Source: Nautilus pompilius
Lineage: Eukaryota > Mollusca > Cephalopoda > Nautilida > Nautilidae
Direction: 5' to 3'
DNA length: 64,000 bases
Assembly: GCA_018389105.1 (NCBI GenBank)
Contig: JACATO010000689.1
Coordinates: forward strand, 294,501 to 358,500
Made by a program: the position numbers and the translations under genes. The notes beneath the pieces are model-generated. The model was not told the DNA's origin and did no database searches. It saw only the letters and a program-made list of their open reading frames with translations. Shown here piece by piece: positions 23,399 through 35,239 of this stretch. The first letter of the stretch is position 1. Every line of letters begins with the position of its first letter.

Positions 23399-24087
23399 GA
23401 AGTAGTATAAAGTCTTGACTTTTACTGAGTGGGACATATTATGAAAATCTTTGAGGTATTTATCCTTTGAACTATTCAACTAGCAATAACAAAAGATCTA
23501 TACGTGCTAGAGAAAAACGGATGGTACCATTGAAATCAGGATGTAAAAATTAACCAAAAACACCTAATTATACGTATGAGGAATGCAAAAAGTGTGTAAC
23601 AGACCGATGCCTGCTCCGGGCAAAACAGTTTCGAGAAATAATATTCTTATGTTGCCTTCATTTTTAGATGATATGACGTAAATAGACCTTACGTTATGCT
23701 GCTATATAGACTTCCTTAAATGTTTTCTTTTTGTTTTTTTTCAAAAGATTCGTGGCAATTGATAAATTCAATACAGTTTTACTACATCGCAAAATTCGTA
23801 GCTCGCTCTCGCGCAATTAGGAAGCAGATTTTGTGGACGGTCTGTCTTTCTCTAGTTTGTTTCTTACCCTTTATATTTTCGCTTACATTAGCATAAAACT
23901 TCTTTAAAGACATCACTGCGATATACTGTGCTCTTGTAGTTATCTCGATGGCGTTAACGGAATCATTTCTGAAGAAGACAAGTCCTTTATCACTTTAAAC
24001 AAACCCAGTTTTTACATTGATTTATTTGCTCGTCTTATTAATACTTTCTGGTTTTGATATTGTTAATCAATTCGAATTATTTTTCAG

Positions 24088-25478
24088 GATCCTGTAGGAA
24101 CAGATGGCAAAGGATTCTGCAGACAAGCGAAAAAAGTACCGAAACTCTGAACAATTTAATTCAGGAAATAACTAAGGGATCCAAGATTCGCATTGAACTA
24201 CCCGCTGAGAGGGTGACTTTGGATGTAGACTGGATAAACTTAAAAAATAATAGGCGTATCGTCGACGCGGAGGCCTTTATAGATATTTGGGTTTATAAAA
24301 CTCATTTTTTATTGAATACGAATGGATATGTGAAGAGAAAACGCATAACTAATTTCAGAACTGAACGTCGCATGTACGACATGATATGGTTTACCAAATC
24401 ATTGCAAAAATCGAATTCAAATATGCCTTTATACAAACATTCTTCTCAAGGTATACCGATTTCAGGCCAAGTAAGTCATTTAATCAGTGCAGTGGAAAGC
24501 GGATACGAGATCTTTGCATTAATGAATAACAATCTGTTTCCGCTTCATGTCCTAATTCCTCTTGCGAGAAATTCCAGTGTGATAGCATACAACGCCTGGC
24601 ACTTCATTGAAAACACTCATGACAATTCGCCAGGTCTTTCTCAGGTATTTACCGTACTCTCCACGTCAGGAAAGAATTACAACCTAATGAAGAACAGTGA
24701 CTCCGTAGTTACCACAGAAAAGAAATGGAACAAAATTTCGTGGTTCGCCGATTCCTGCTGGGTGGAAATTTACTCCAACAACTTGAACGGTCGGCACATT
24801 AAAGGTTCCAAAAATAAATTGATTTCATCCATCAAAAAAGGTCACCGGGTCCGCGTGGCAGTGAATTCTGTGTACACTGAAGCCTCGAAAGTTTACGTTT
24901 TAGACAATTCGGAAGTATCTGCACAGCTGATAAATAAGATCAACGTCACCATTTCCGACACAGAAAACGATCCCTCAGACGTTTTCTGGAACTGGATGAT
25001 GGTATCGACTACCGGTAGAATCCAATCGTCCTTAGGTGACACAAAGGACTTTTTTATACTGTATAGTCAAAATGAAAGAGGAAGAATTCGCTGGTTTGTG
25101 GATACCCGCCCTATAGAACGTATATCCATCCATAGACGGTACAGAAGGAATCTACAAACCATGGATCAGCTGAAACTTGCGCTACACCTCGGCAGCTCGT
25201 TACGTATTGGTGTAGTTGGAAACACTGCGCCCATCACTTACTGGGCGGTGAAGATTGCAGGTGTCATCTCAGATGACAGAAAATTGGAAGCCAAGTCTGT
25301 CGGGACTCTTGAAGTGAAAGAAAGGGCAGGGATTCTGATAATTCCCGAAATGCCAAAACAAGAGGTGAGAATCTTTTATTCAGACCAGAAGATGGTCACG
25401 GACGTCATTGACATTGGAGGTGAAAGAACAGAAAGCTTCAGATACCCAAGCCAGATGGACTGGTTTATCCAAAGATAA
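24088..25478 (+). CDS. WF-repeat secreted protein copy 2, main exon (intact)
   Basis: With the signal exon at 20530-20590 this gives a 483-aa preprotein. After the signal peptide (residues 1-20) the chain begins GSCRNRW. Four diverged units follow. Each starts with a helix-like segment (LIQEITKGSKIRI, LISAVESGYEIF, LISSIKKGHRVRV, LKLALHLGSSLRI; residues about 44, 152, 265 and 382) and ends in a Trp-Phe motif (IWFTKS 120-125, SWFADS 238-243, RWFVDT 355-360, DWFIQR 478-483). Unit 3 also has FWNWMM. Few cysteines, N-glycosylation sequons at NSS and NVT, no transmembrane segment and no anchor: an extracellular soluble protein is inferred. I do not recognise the domain and assign no function. Flanked by related copies 1 and 3 in the same orientation. 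Confidence 0.85.
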
Positions 25479-25640
25479 AATGCCTGTAATTGCGTTGAAT
25501 CTTCTTTTTTATTAATAATTATCCTGTATTCCAGTCTAATATATGTGACATTTCGATAGATAAAAGGTCTGTACCAATTGCTTGCTAATCTGAGCACTCA
25601 TCAACAATCTGTCTTTCTCTGTGTATTCTTGCTTACACTA

Positions 25641-25646
25641 AATAAA
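25641..25646 (+). terminator. Poly(A) signal AATAAA of gene copy 2
   Basis: AATAAA lies 163 nt after the stop of copy 2, in the same context as in copy 1 (12867-12872). A GT/T-rich stretch follows. Confidence 0.5.
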
Positions 25647-27904
25647 CTGTGGTATCTGAACCAGTCTTTTGTGATCGCTGTATGGTAAAGTCATTAAGCA
25701 GGTATATTAAAAACTCTTCCTTATGTACAGTACCGGTAGGACTATACACAGAAAAGCTGTATCGTAGTGCTAAGGTCAATAAACTATCTTCCACGACTAG
25801 TCGTAGGTCTATTCTTTGACCACATTTTAGTATAACTGAAAGAAATTAATGTTTATCGGAGAAATAAGTAATATTAGATGTCTCCATAGAGCCCGAGAAG
25901 GTGACTGGTTCGCAGTGCCGCATAGCGGTGATAAATTACACTAGTTCGACCTGCTGCCAGTAAATTGGAAATACCTGATCACAGATTTCCGGCTAAAATA
26001 CAGTACGAACGATTCGCCAGCTGACAGGTATTTTCTTTGACCCCGTTCAGCCGCTACACTAATTTTCTAGATGTATAGTTTAAACGCATTATAGCAGCCG
26101 TGTTCCTTATATCGCTCTCACAATGTTGTACCTGTGAAATTGCAGACACACGAGCTCCGCGATCTTATCCCGACTTACCTGATATTAGCAGCAGTTTTGG
26201 TAGAGAAGGGGCGCTAACACTTTCAGATGATCTCCAAAGGGGATTTATTCTTTCCTGGATGTGGGTTTGTAAAGAGTTAAGATCATTTCCCAAAATATTT
26301 AGAAGTACAGTTCAGACATTAAATGTTGCAATTTTTAGGTTAAGTACAGGTGCAAAGCGAATACATTGGACACGGAATAGGATAAGACGTCCGACTCAAA
26401 CATTCTAGCCAGCGTTCAAGTGAAGATAGAAGGAAGACTTCCACTTCTATTACACACTACGGAAAAAAGATTTTTAAAATTTATTTACGGAATAATCATC
26501 ACAGAAATACATTTGGATAACATTTAGCTAACAAGACGTTACTGACGACAATCTATTTCATACAAGCCTTCATAATTCACACACTTCTATTAAGTTGAAT
26601 GTGCACAAACCATTTTTAGCTGATAATAATTTGTATATTAGACTAAGTTTTGTTACTTATCTATAAAAAAGAATGGTAACAGTTAAGTTAGAATATAAAA
26701 GTCAACATAACAGATTTATGAGGGAATCCAAAAACACTATCTTACGGGAATCTAGCCGGTATCAGCTGTTTTTAAAGTGTTAACTGGCCACATATTACAT
26801 TTTTTACTCCCGTTCTCATGGTGCATTTTCAGGAAAAACCTACTACGTTGAAAAGAATGTCTGAAGTTAACAAAATTAGATTATAGAGTAAATATACGTA
26901 GGATTTGAGTTACTGGTAGTAATATATAAACTGTACAATATAGTAAGTAGTAATTAAGTATCATTAAAATTTAATTTCATAAAATAGCCTGAAAGAAACT
27001 ACTTCCGTTCCCTTTTATCCCTTAGTAATCCCAATAAAATTAGGCTTTTATTGGCTAAACTTCCCAAAACGAATGACAGGTCACGTGATCTCTAACCGAT
27101 GAGATCAATGACATCGTTTATGGGAAAAGTTGTGATGCGGAAATTACTTTTTAAATATGGACCTTCCTCCATTTTTTTTTTTAGGTTTACCTAATCTTGG
27201 CCTTAAAAATGCTCAAGAAGAGGAGACAGGACTCAACTCTGCTGTACTGTTTGGGGAATTTTTGTCAATACCAACGACAATTTATTCTAATATTTTTTGG
27301 TGTTCTGCCACCCATAACCTTGGGAAAACAATAGAAAAGATGGCAGAACAATCTCCAATCATCAGTAAAATACAAACAAAAGCATAAAAACCTATCATAT
27401 TTCAAATGTAATTACAACAAAAGAAAACTCTATAAAAATAAAAAGATTCGTTTAAAATGTTCTAGGTTTCTATACTTTGTGTTATGTCAGTCGCTACCAG
27501 CATTTCTTTTTAGCTCACTCTGTTAGTATACCTAGAATATATTCATTTATTCCAATACAAACTTCATATTTCTCTAGTGAGTGGATATACTCGTAGTAGG
27601 CTGCGTAAGTAAAGTACGTTCGCACTACCATACCGAAAATTATCCCCAAGTGTCCCACTGTATTTAGAAACTCAGGCGTCTCTACCGATGGCCGTTTTCT
27701 TCAAAGTACCATCAGACCTTGAAGATCTTGACCGGTCCTTATGTGACAGTCGGTCTCCACGATTGAACAAGGTCAGTGCTATTAAATCAGTTTCCTTACC
27801 ACATTGATATTTCTATTGACCACGGAACCCCCATCCGTTTCCTCTGCCTTACTAACACCACATTATATTAAACGGGATACCACCCGCCTCCGCCAAGTGA
27901 AGTT
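25647..27904. other. 3' flank of gene copy 2, duplicated
   Basis: Matches 12873-15130. A 102-codon frame at 26100-26408 is open here but broken in unit 1, and the 27182-27387 frame is open in both. Neither resembles a known protein. I treat this flank as noncoding. Confidence 0.4.
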
Positions 27905-28029
27905 ACCCTTTTCAGTTACCCGTGAGCCAATAATGCCCTAAAGTGATGTAAACTACGGAACTATCGAACGGGAAAAGCAGCCTCCATAGAATATTATAGG
28001 AATTAAATATTTCGATTTCTCCAAACTAC

Positions 28030-28161
28030 ATGGCGGTGCAGCCCTCAAGTAGTAAACTCAAGCTCTGCTCATCAAACAAAGTTACCTGTATCATTCTCAC
28101 CGTAAACAACAAGTTTGCCATCAAAGACGAACTTGGCATTGAAAGAGTTATCGAAATCTAT
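28030..28161 (+). CDS. Candidate first coding exon, third copy (unrecognised)
   Basis: Same ATGGCGGTGCAG start and reading as 18089-18225, open through VIEIY. A deletion then joins it to TTTTCCAAGTAAATTAATG. A GTAAAT donor-like site happens to be recreated at 28168, and otherwise the frame ends three codons later. Function unknown. Probably a relic. Confidence 0.25.
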
Positions 28162-28169
28162 TTTCCAAG

Positions 28170-30377
28170 TAAATTAATGACAGATGGCAGATGTTTATTA
28201 TCCCTAACATATCAGATCGTCTTCTCTGATATATCGTTTAATTTGCGAATAAATATTTAATCTTATAATTTAAACACCATGCATTCTGTAAGTTACCATT
28301 TTATCAATCATTAGTGTCACCATTGATTTGACTAATTTATTCATCAGCAAAATTAATGTGGCGAGAAACAAGGTTTTAATTTTCAGGTATCTAAACGTGC
28401 CTGTATTTTATTTAAATGATATTTATGTCCTCCTTAGGAAACTCTTAGAACTCTGAATTTCTTTCTATCATCTTTATGAATTGTGAGTGAAATAATTTTA
28501 CGTTTAGTGTTCTTTCTCTAGCTGAAAGATGACAGCAGCAGTCGACAGATAGATATATTTCTCCAACTTACTTTTAGAAGACAGATATTTTGATAATTTT
28601 GTAACGTTGAAGGCCAGTCGTGTTTTACATATTACATATACTAGGAAAATTAGTTTGCTTATCCTGATTTTATAGCAGTGAATATGGCCAAATATAGTTC
28701 AAGGGGTGTTAAAGCTGATATGTCAGACATCTGTACAGTTGACTTATTTTGTTTTGCTGTGCGGTGAACCCAAAAGAAACAAGTCTTTAGAGATTCTGGT
28801 TGCTAAAAGATGTTTTCCTGCCTGTGAAGTGAAGTGTCAGCTGATGTTGTTGGCATAACAAACAAATTAAAAGGGAAGTGCTGTATGCTATTTACGTGTT
28901 CTCTTTGGGTCGTGGAATTGCTGACAAATGGACGTGCAAACATATAATATTCTATGTATTATATCATATATATATAATTGTGAAACATCATAAAAGAATG
29001 TTGATGGATGAAATATATATGTTGGTGTTGTTTGTTTTTCTAAAATGACCAAATCTAAGCTCTAAGGAAGCAACAGCGTTGAAAGTTCGTGCTGATGAAC
29101 CCGTTGACAAAAGAGTGGAAAATTAAGTACTTTCTAAAAGAGAAACAAACCATATCAAATCAGAGGAATTAATAAAAGAGTTCAATAAGAATACCAAACG
29201 GTAATTGAATTTCTAAAATGAAATTAAAGAAAGTAAGATTCAATAAGTTTTCTGTCGTTTGTTTTGTTCCGCCCATCATCTTCTACACAAGTTGAAATAT
29301 AGATCTCGTATTACGTGTTATCGTGTGTCTACAACCTCAGCAATTATGTCTTGGGCCAAGTAATCAAACGAAATACTAAGTAATATTGCAAGTTAAAAAA
29401 ATTGGTATTTTAATAATTTGAGCAGTCCCCCTACACTAATTACTGTAAGTTTATACCGCTGAAGGAAAATATATAGAGGTCAACTCTTTACGTTAGTGCA
29501 TTGTCGTGTTTTCGTCTTTTCTAATATTTTTCCTTAATAATATTTTCTATTAATCATGCGGCATTACTTTTGACATGAATTTTAACCACTGATTCATTAT
29601 TAAATGAGCAACATCTTCAATTTCACTAATTTATTAACCAATCAATATAACTATAATTTACATAAATGAAATTATAGCGGTCGCAAAACACCCCACACAT
29701 GACATTAATTCAGCCTGTATGTATTCCGATCTTTAATACATATTTATTTGTGGAAACCGGGTTTGAATGGCAGCACTGACAGAAATATGAAATATTAACT
29801 GAAATGCACAAAATGAAATTGTTCATATTATTTATGCATGTTATGCAAAATTTGGATTGATAGATAGCAAAATTATTGCAATCTGTTGTTTTATTTGTTG
29901 CTTTTCCTATTTTAAATGCGTCTCAGCTTTTAAATGCACAAAAAAAGTTTATATAACTGGATTTTTTTCTACTTAAGAAGAGAAAACTGAACAATTAACG
30001 TAAAGATGAAGATAAACATTTTCAAATACATCGCAAAGTACCTGGTGTGTTTCGGGATACCCAAGAGGTAGCAGCAGATTAATTGTTTTAAGGTACACAA
30101 AAGCTGCTTTGTTGCCTTTCAGCTTCTAATTGCATTTAAAACTTACCGAAGAAGGGAAATCTTATTAGTGAGTAGTTGTCCTGATATTAAAAGCTGGAAA
30201 CATGGTAATTTTCGGAAGATTAATCTCCTTCTCCTTAGGTACACATAATGATAATTTTCTGCATTAATTTTACATTCTAATTAAGAATAAAGGTTTATAA
30301 TGTAAAATAGAGCTGACTCGCATTCAGTGAAGGATCGGACTCAATTGATCAACAGTTTGTTCATTTGCGCACTGACG
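28170..30377. other. Upstream flank of gene copy 3
   Basis: Up to about 30112 it is close to the flanks of copies 1 and 2. From 30113 to 30368 the sequence differs (TTTCAGCTTCTAATTGCATT... to ...CAACAGTTTGTTCAT), and similarity resumes at TTGCGCACTGACG just before the ATG. No canonical promoter motif is confidently assigned. Confidence 0.45.
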
Positions 30378-30438
30378 ATGAAGTTATTAGCAGCCACCTC
30401 TTTGCTGCTGTTTTTAATGATGTTCGAATCGTCACATG
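30378..30438 (+). CDS. Signal-peptide exon of WF-repeat gene copy 3
   Basis: Identical 61 nt and donor (GTAACG at 30439). An in-frame upstream ATG at 30327 would add 17 residues, but that stretch is not shared with copies 1 and 2, so the conserved ATG at 30378 is chosen. Joins in phase 1 to TTGCAG|GAATCTGC at 33346/33347. Spliced coding length is 61 + 1400 = 1461 nt (486 aa). Confidence 0.75.
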
Positions 30439-31039
30439 GTAACGTATTATTTACATGGCAAAAAAAATCTGTATCGATTTTCGCATCTTCCGAGAAATAT
30501 ATTATATATTATACGATCATTACTCGTATTTGAAGTTAGATACTTTTCAAGAAATTTAGATTTTGGCAAATATACGACATATACAGTTTGGGGTATAACA
30601 CATCGCTTCAGGATTCTCCCAGTTACCCTGTTTCATACTTTACTCTTATTCTAGTAATCATGTAGTATATATATAACTATCTTGCACAGATTGCATTGTG
30701 TACATAATGTTAGCATTTCGTGCCAAATCTCTCAATCGTATCCCGTTCAATTTTGATTATTTTTTTATTCAATTTTTATCGGTTTAACCAATCTGGGTAC
30801 GCTCCACTTTTCGTAACTCTCGTCCAGCTGCAAATCCTTTTCATAAGCATATACGAACATCAGCGAATATGAATAAATTAGTGAAGTTTAGGTTGACAAA
30901 TTGTAATCATAGGAAGATAAAACAAAGGCAGCAAATAAGTTTGAAAAGACATATAACAAAAGCAATAGAATAAAGTGAAAGTTTATTTATTTATACAAAA
31001 AGAAGACATTACTTATTTTCACAATAAATTGCGTTTTAC

Positions 31040-31098
31040 TTATTATTATTATTAATTATTATTATTATTATTATTATTATATTATTATTATTATATTA

Positions 31099-31140
<42 letters not shown>
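31040..31140. repeat. (ATT)n microsatellite in intron of copy 3
   Basis: Shorter and differently interrupted than in copies 1 and 2 (ATTAATT, ATATTATTATT, TATTTATT). Confidence 0.95.
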
Positions 31141-31141
<1 letters not shown>

Positions 31142-31819
31142 TGCATTTAACTGTGTTGATTTTCACCGATTTTTTCTTGTTTTGTAATTAAAATACTCCA
31201 ATAGAAATAAGGAGGAAGAGCTTCGAAGAATTCCGTGTTGGTGTGTTTTGTTTAAATGTCTTAAATTCTTCCAATAGAGGATCGAAAACTTGAAGAAAGA
31301 ATCCTAAATTTGGCATTGCACGCACAACATGTAATTTACCTTTGAAATTCACCTCCGTCTTATTCTGTGCACGTTCATTACACTATTCGTTGCCAATTCA
31401 ATTTATGGATTGGCCAGGTCTGGGCTCAAGTGAGCCTCAGAATCATTTGACGCAAAGTACAATGTTTCTTTTGGTGTCATTTAAAGCCACCAACTAGGGA
31501 CCAACCTCTTTGACATTTCTTGGAATGATCTAGTTCAGGTCAAACAAGAGTTACAATCAGCCCTGAGATTCGCAAAGTTTTCACCATTGATAAAGTCAAA
31601 TGTCTAAAAGCAGTGCTATGCCTGCAAAACGACTTCCAGAGAGAAGGTAATTATAGAATGTCACATAGTTCACAACAGAGCTTCATGCTTGCGGTACGCA
31701 GTCTAGGACGGAATTGGTCCGCGTCTCTCTAACGCGGCGCCATCAACCGCTACGGATGAAACGGATGGCACCGTCTCTGAATCCGCCTCTGAACTGATGG
31801 TGACCGTGTTCTTTTCACC

Positions 31820-33346
31820 GAGGAGAGCAGATTTTGTCGAGGCGTCAACGTTGTTTAACGGGCTTAAATCTGGGGACAGTCTGTGCAATGAATATTCTAA
31901 CTGTGTCATTTGTCACACCATCTTTTTAGAGCTTGATGCCTGATAGTATGGGCTGGCATTTTACGTAGGCTGAAGAACCGGTTTTGTTCTGATGAAGAGG
32001 GGCGTCATGGCTGGTGTCAGTTACACGAAAAAAAAAAATGTCACGTCTGTAGTTATTTATTTCGTCCAACGGCGAGATTCCGATTTTGTACAGCCATCAA
32101 CCTTTTACGACCTGCTCTTGTCGTGAATGCTACACCACGTGTAGACCATCACTCATTGGATGTGGAATGGCGTAGTCTCCGGATTAAAACCCGACAGAAC
32201 ATGTTTTGCGCGTGTTCGACATCGCCAAGTTCGTTTGGTATTGCGATTGGTCTATGATCACTTTCGGGCTGGCGTCTTTATTCCAAAGATGGGTCACCGG
32301 TCCGGAATTCTTCCTGTTTGTTGAAGAATACAGAAGCAACTTGGCACTTTCGTTTCATAACAAAGCAATATGCTTAACAGCGATGAGCACGAGAGGTGTG
32401 AAAGGTGGGTCTTTTACGACTTCATCATTACGTTTTCAGCACTGGACAATGAATTCGAAAAGAGGATGGCGCTTTAAAGAAAAACTATATATTGAAATGT
32501 TTTTTGATGGCTGTTTCCTAATATCCGACAAGCAGTTTTAGCATTAAAAAGAGACTCAAATTAGTTCTAAAATACGTTAAAGCTTTATTTGCTAAAGGGC
32601 TACTCTACCATACTAACCTCATGTCGGGCGATTCCTTTGTTATCTATTGTAGCTTGGACGCCATTTAAAGACCCACCAGGTTTGACGTACGACGATAGTA
32701 CATGAAGCCAACCAGTGATAGATGATGCTCCCCTTATAAACTTCTGCTACAACGAAGGTGTGATTTAATTAACGGCAAAATGGATCCCGATAAGGGTGTG
32801 GTCTTTATCTTAACGTTAGCGAAAACAAACTAATGGTTGTTAATTTAAAACCGCGGCAAGGAAATACTAGATTCTCGTCGGTCGCCGAGATTCAAGCTGA
32901 CTCTTCGGGCTCCGCTACCCGCGTGTACACGACCTCACAGGGCCCAAGACAAAATGGAAAATTTTAATTTATTTTAATTAACATAAAACTCAAATCTAAT
33001 AAGTCTGTCCATCCGCTTACAAAACAAATATTCTCCTTGTGTTTTTATAAAACGTTTATAATCACCACCAATTTTGCTTACAGAAACAAAATATCCTTAT
33101 GGATTTTGAAAAACAATTAACTTTTCGAACTGGAAAAAAATTTGTCATTATCTGCCATGATCGCGGTTTTGTGATATTTGCTGGATTTTATACTTAAAAT
33201 GATATAAATTCCATACGGTTTAGACTTTAAAGTTATTCGGAAATAAAGAGTAATAGTTTTCCATTCTTCCAATTATGCTCTAATTTAACATTTGTTTGTG
33301 GTTATATTTTTTGGCTTTCGTATTATTCCTCAGAATTATTTTGCAG
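31820..33346. other. Copy-3-specific second half of the intron
   Basis: No similarity to the introns of copies 1 and 2 was seen, and the transposon-like relic is missing. A 111-codon plus-strand frame (32206-32541) and a 68-codon minus-strand frame (31703-31909, spanning the homology border) are not recognised and have no splice support. Confidence 0.4.
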
Positions 33347-34746
33347 GAATCTGCCATAAAGAATGGAAAAGAGTTCCGCAGAAGGGCGAAAAGAGTTTAG
33401 AAATGGTACGCAAGTTACTTCATATGATAAGTATCGGAAACAAATTACGCGTCAAGATAATCAATCAAGACATGACTTTTGATCCAGACTGGATAACTGT
33501 AAATTATTTCGAGAAAGTCATCAGTGCTGAGTCGTATATGGATTTTCCGGATTACAATCTTCGCTTTAACGTCACAACGAATGGAATTGTGGAGAGACGA
33601 GCAGTCATCGGTAATCGAATAAATCAAATAAAAGAATATGACTTATTGTGGTTTTCGAAACCCATCAGTCAAGGAAATGAATATACACTAATTTACAAAA
33701 ATATTTTCCCAGATTTAATCACCGAAGGTAACAAAACGAATTTCATAAATGCGGTGAAAGATGGACACGAAATGTATGTCTTTGTGAATGACTCTTTTTT
33801 CCCGCTTCATGTTCTAGTTGCTAATACAGACAGTGTGCTGGCATACAACGTGTGGCACTTTTCTTCAGGTGGGGAGAGCGCAGAGTATAGCCGATCAGCA
33901 AATTTGTCTAGGATTTTCACAATTCTCTCCTCGACAGGAGAGGTTCAGCATTTAGAGAAAACACATATATTTGAAGTTTCCGCGCATAGCAAAGCGGAAA
34001 CAATTCTTTGGTTCGTTGATCCGTGCTGGAAAGAAATTTATGTTCACGACGAACATGGTACCCCCGTTAGAGGTTCCAGGGATAACCTGATTAAGGCTAT
34101 CAAGACCGGGCACCGAGTCCGAGTGGGAGTTAATTCTCGATACACAGAAACTTCAAAAGTTTTTATTTTAACTAATCAGCACGTATCTGCACAGGTGACA
34201 AATCAGATCAACGTGACCATTTTCCTGTCAAATGGTAATGTTTCAGACGTTTATTGGAACTGGATGATGGCATCGACTAACGGTCGAATTCATTCGTACA
34301 TCTGTCGGACAGACGATCTCAGTCTACAGCGGAAGACAACATACAGAGGAGGCATATACTGGTATGTAGATACCCACGTTGTAGAAAAATTCTCGGTCCT
34401 TAAACAAGGCAAAAGGAACCTCCGAACCTTACAGCGTCTGCAAGAGGCTTTTTCATTCGGCAGTTCGTTAAGAATTGGCATAGTTGAAAAAACTGCGCCC
34501 ATCAGTTATTCGGCAGTAAATACAGTATACCTCAAATCAAATACAAGAAAACTGGGAGCTAAGGCTGTCTGGTCGGTTAAAGTGAAAGCAGATCGAGAGG
34601 GAGAACTGGTAATTACTGACCATCCAAAAATGGAGACTACATACTTCCATTTCAACGGCAAGGTAGTCACAGACTTCGGGCCCAGATATAAATCGAAACG
34701 TTTCTCTAAACACGTACGCCAAATGGACTGGTTTGTCGAAAGATAA
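33347..34746 (+). CDS. WF-repeat secreted protein copy 3, main exon (diverged paralogue)
   Basis: The spliced product is 486 aa. It has the same four-unit plan: helix-like openings LLHMISIGNKLRV, FINAVKDGHEMYVF, LIKAIKTGHRVRV and LQEAFSFGSSLRI, and closings LWFSKP, LWFVDP, YWYVDT and DWFVER. Unit 3 keeps YWNWMM, and unit 4 keeps GSSLRIGIVEKTAPI. Several N-glycosylation sequons (NVT, NDS, NLS, NVS) are visible. Divergence from copy 2 is large, near half of the residues by eye, in contrast to the almost identical signal exon and 5' intron. Unit 3 of the protein is the best conserved. Secretion is inferred and function is unknown. No canonical AATAAA was seen in the next 250 nt. Confidence 0.8.
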
Positions 34747-34952
34747 AATGCCTGCAGCATGTTCAACCTTCATATTTTATGTTAAATTATGATGTATTAT
34801 GGTCTGGTCTATCACTTTAAAAGATTAACCCTCTATTCCACTCTCTCGCTAATACAAGAAATTAAGCCAACAATCTCTCTCTGTGTGTAATGACGTCATA
34901 TCTCCCTCTCTCTGTGTAATGACGTCATATCTCTCTCTCTGTAATGATGTCA

Positions 34953-34954
<2 letters not shown>
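34747..34954. repeat. 3' flank of copy 3 with TGACGTCA/CT units
   Basis: After the stop there is AT-rich DNA, then three units of CTCTGTGTAATGACGTCATATCTC type. TGACGTCA occurs at 34891-34898 and 34920-34927, and TGATGTCA at 34946-34953. These lead into the pure CT tract. The same CT plus TGACGTCA association recurs near 43.3, 51.8 and 57.1 kb. Confidence 0.7.

Positions 34955-35020
<66 letters not shown>
34955..35020. repeat. (CT)n microsatellite
   Basis: Pure CT dinucleotide run of about 33 units. Confidence 0.97.
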
Positions 35021-35023
<3 letters not shown>

Positions 35024-35239
35024 GCTTAATTTTATTCTATAAATTATTACTTACGTAGATATAGTCTGTTATCTGGGGGCGGTGATTGTGGTGACCGTAG
35101 GATAAGATATTTTTTTTGCACATAAATTGAAAGTCCTTGAAATCCGCACTGAGCGAAACGCTATACATATTTGCAGAGTATGGGGAATAATTGTGTATAT
35201 TTACTCAGGATATGCCCAGGTCGTTAGTAATCGCCAGTG

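Larger units (their letters stand above)
17967..27904 (+). repeat. Tandem segmental duplication, unit 2 (about 9.9 kb)
   Basis: Starts at CCCTTTTCAGTTACCCGTGAGCC and ends at GCCAAGTGAAGTTA. It is followed immediately at 27905 by another copy of the same starting sequence, a direct head-to-tail junction. It contains the intact gene copy 2. Confidence 0.9.
27905..31819 (+). repeat. Tandem segmental duplication, unit 3 (truncated, 3.9 kb)
   Basis: Copies the start of unit 2 through the signal exon and the first part of the intron (counterparts 17967-21996 and 5343-9213). Homology stops near TTTTCACC at 31819. A deletion of roughly 165 bp relative to unit 2 lies near 28162, and the proximal 5' region at about 30113-30368 has been replaced or strongly changed. 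Confidence 0.85.

Noticed and set aside
26100-26408. 102-codon plus-strand frame downstream of copy 2
   Set aside because: The corresponding sequence in unit 1 is frameshifted by a small indel. No ATG and no homology recognised.
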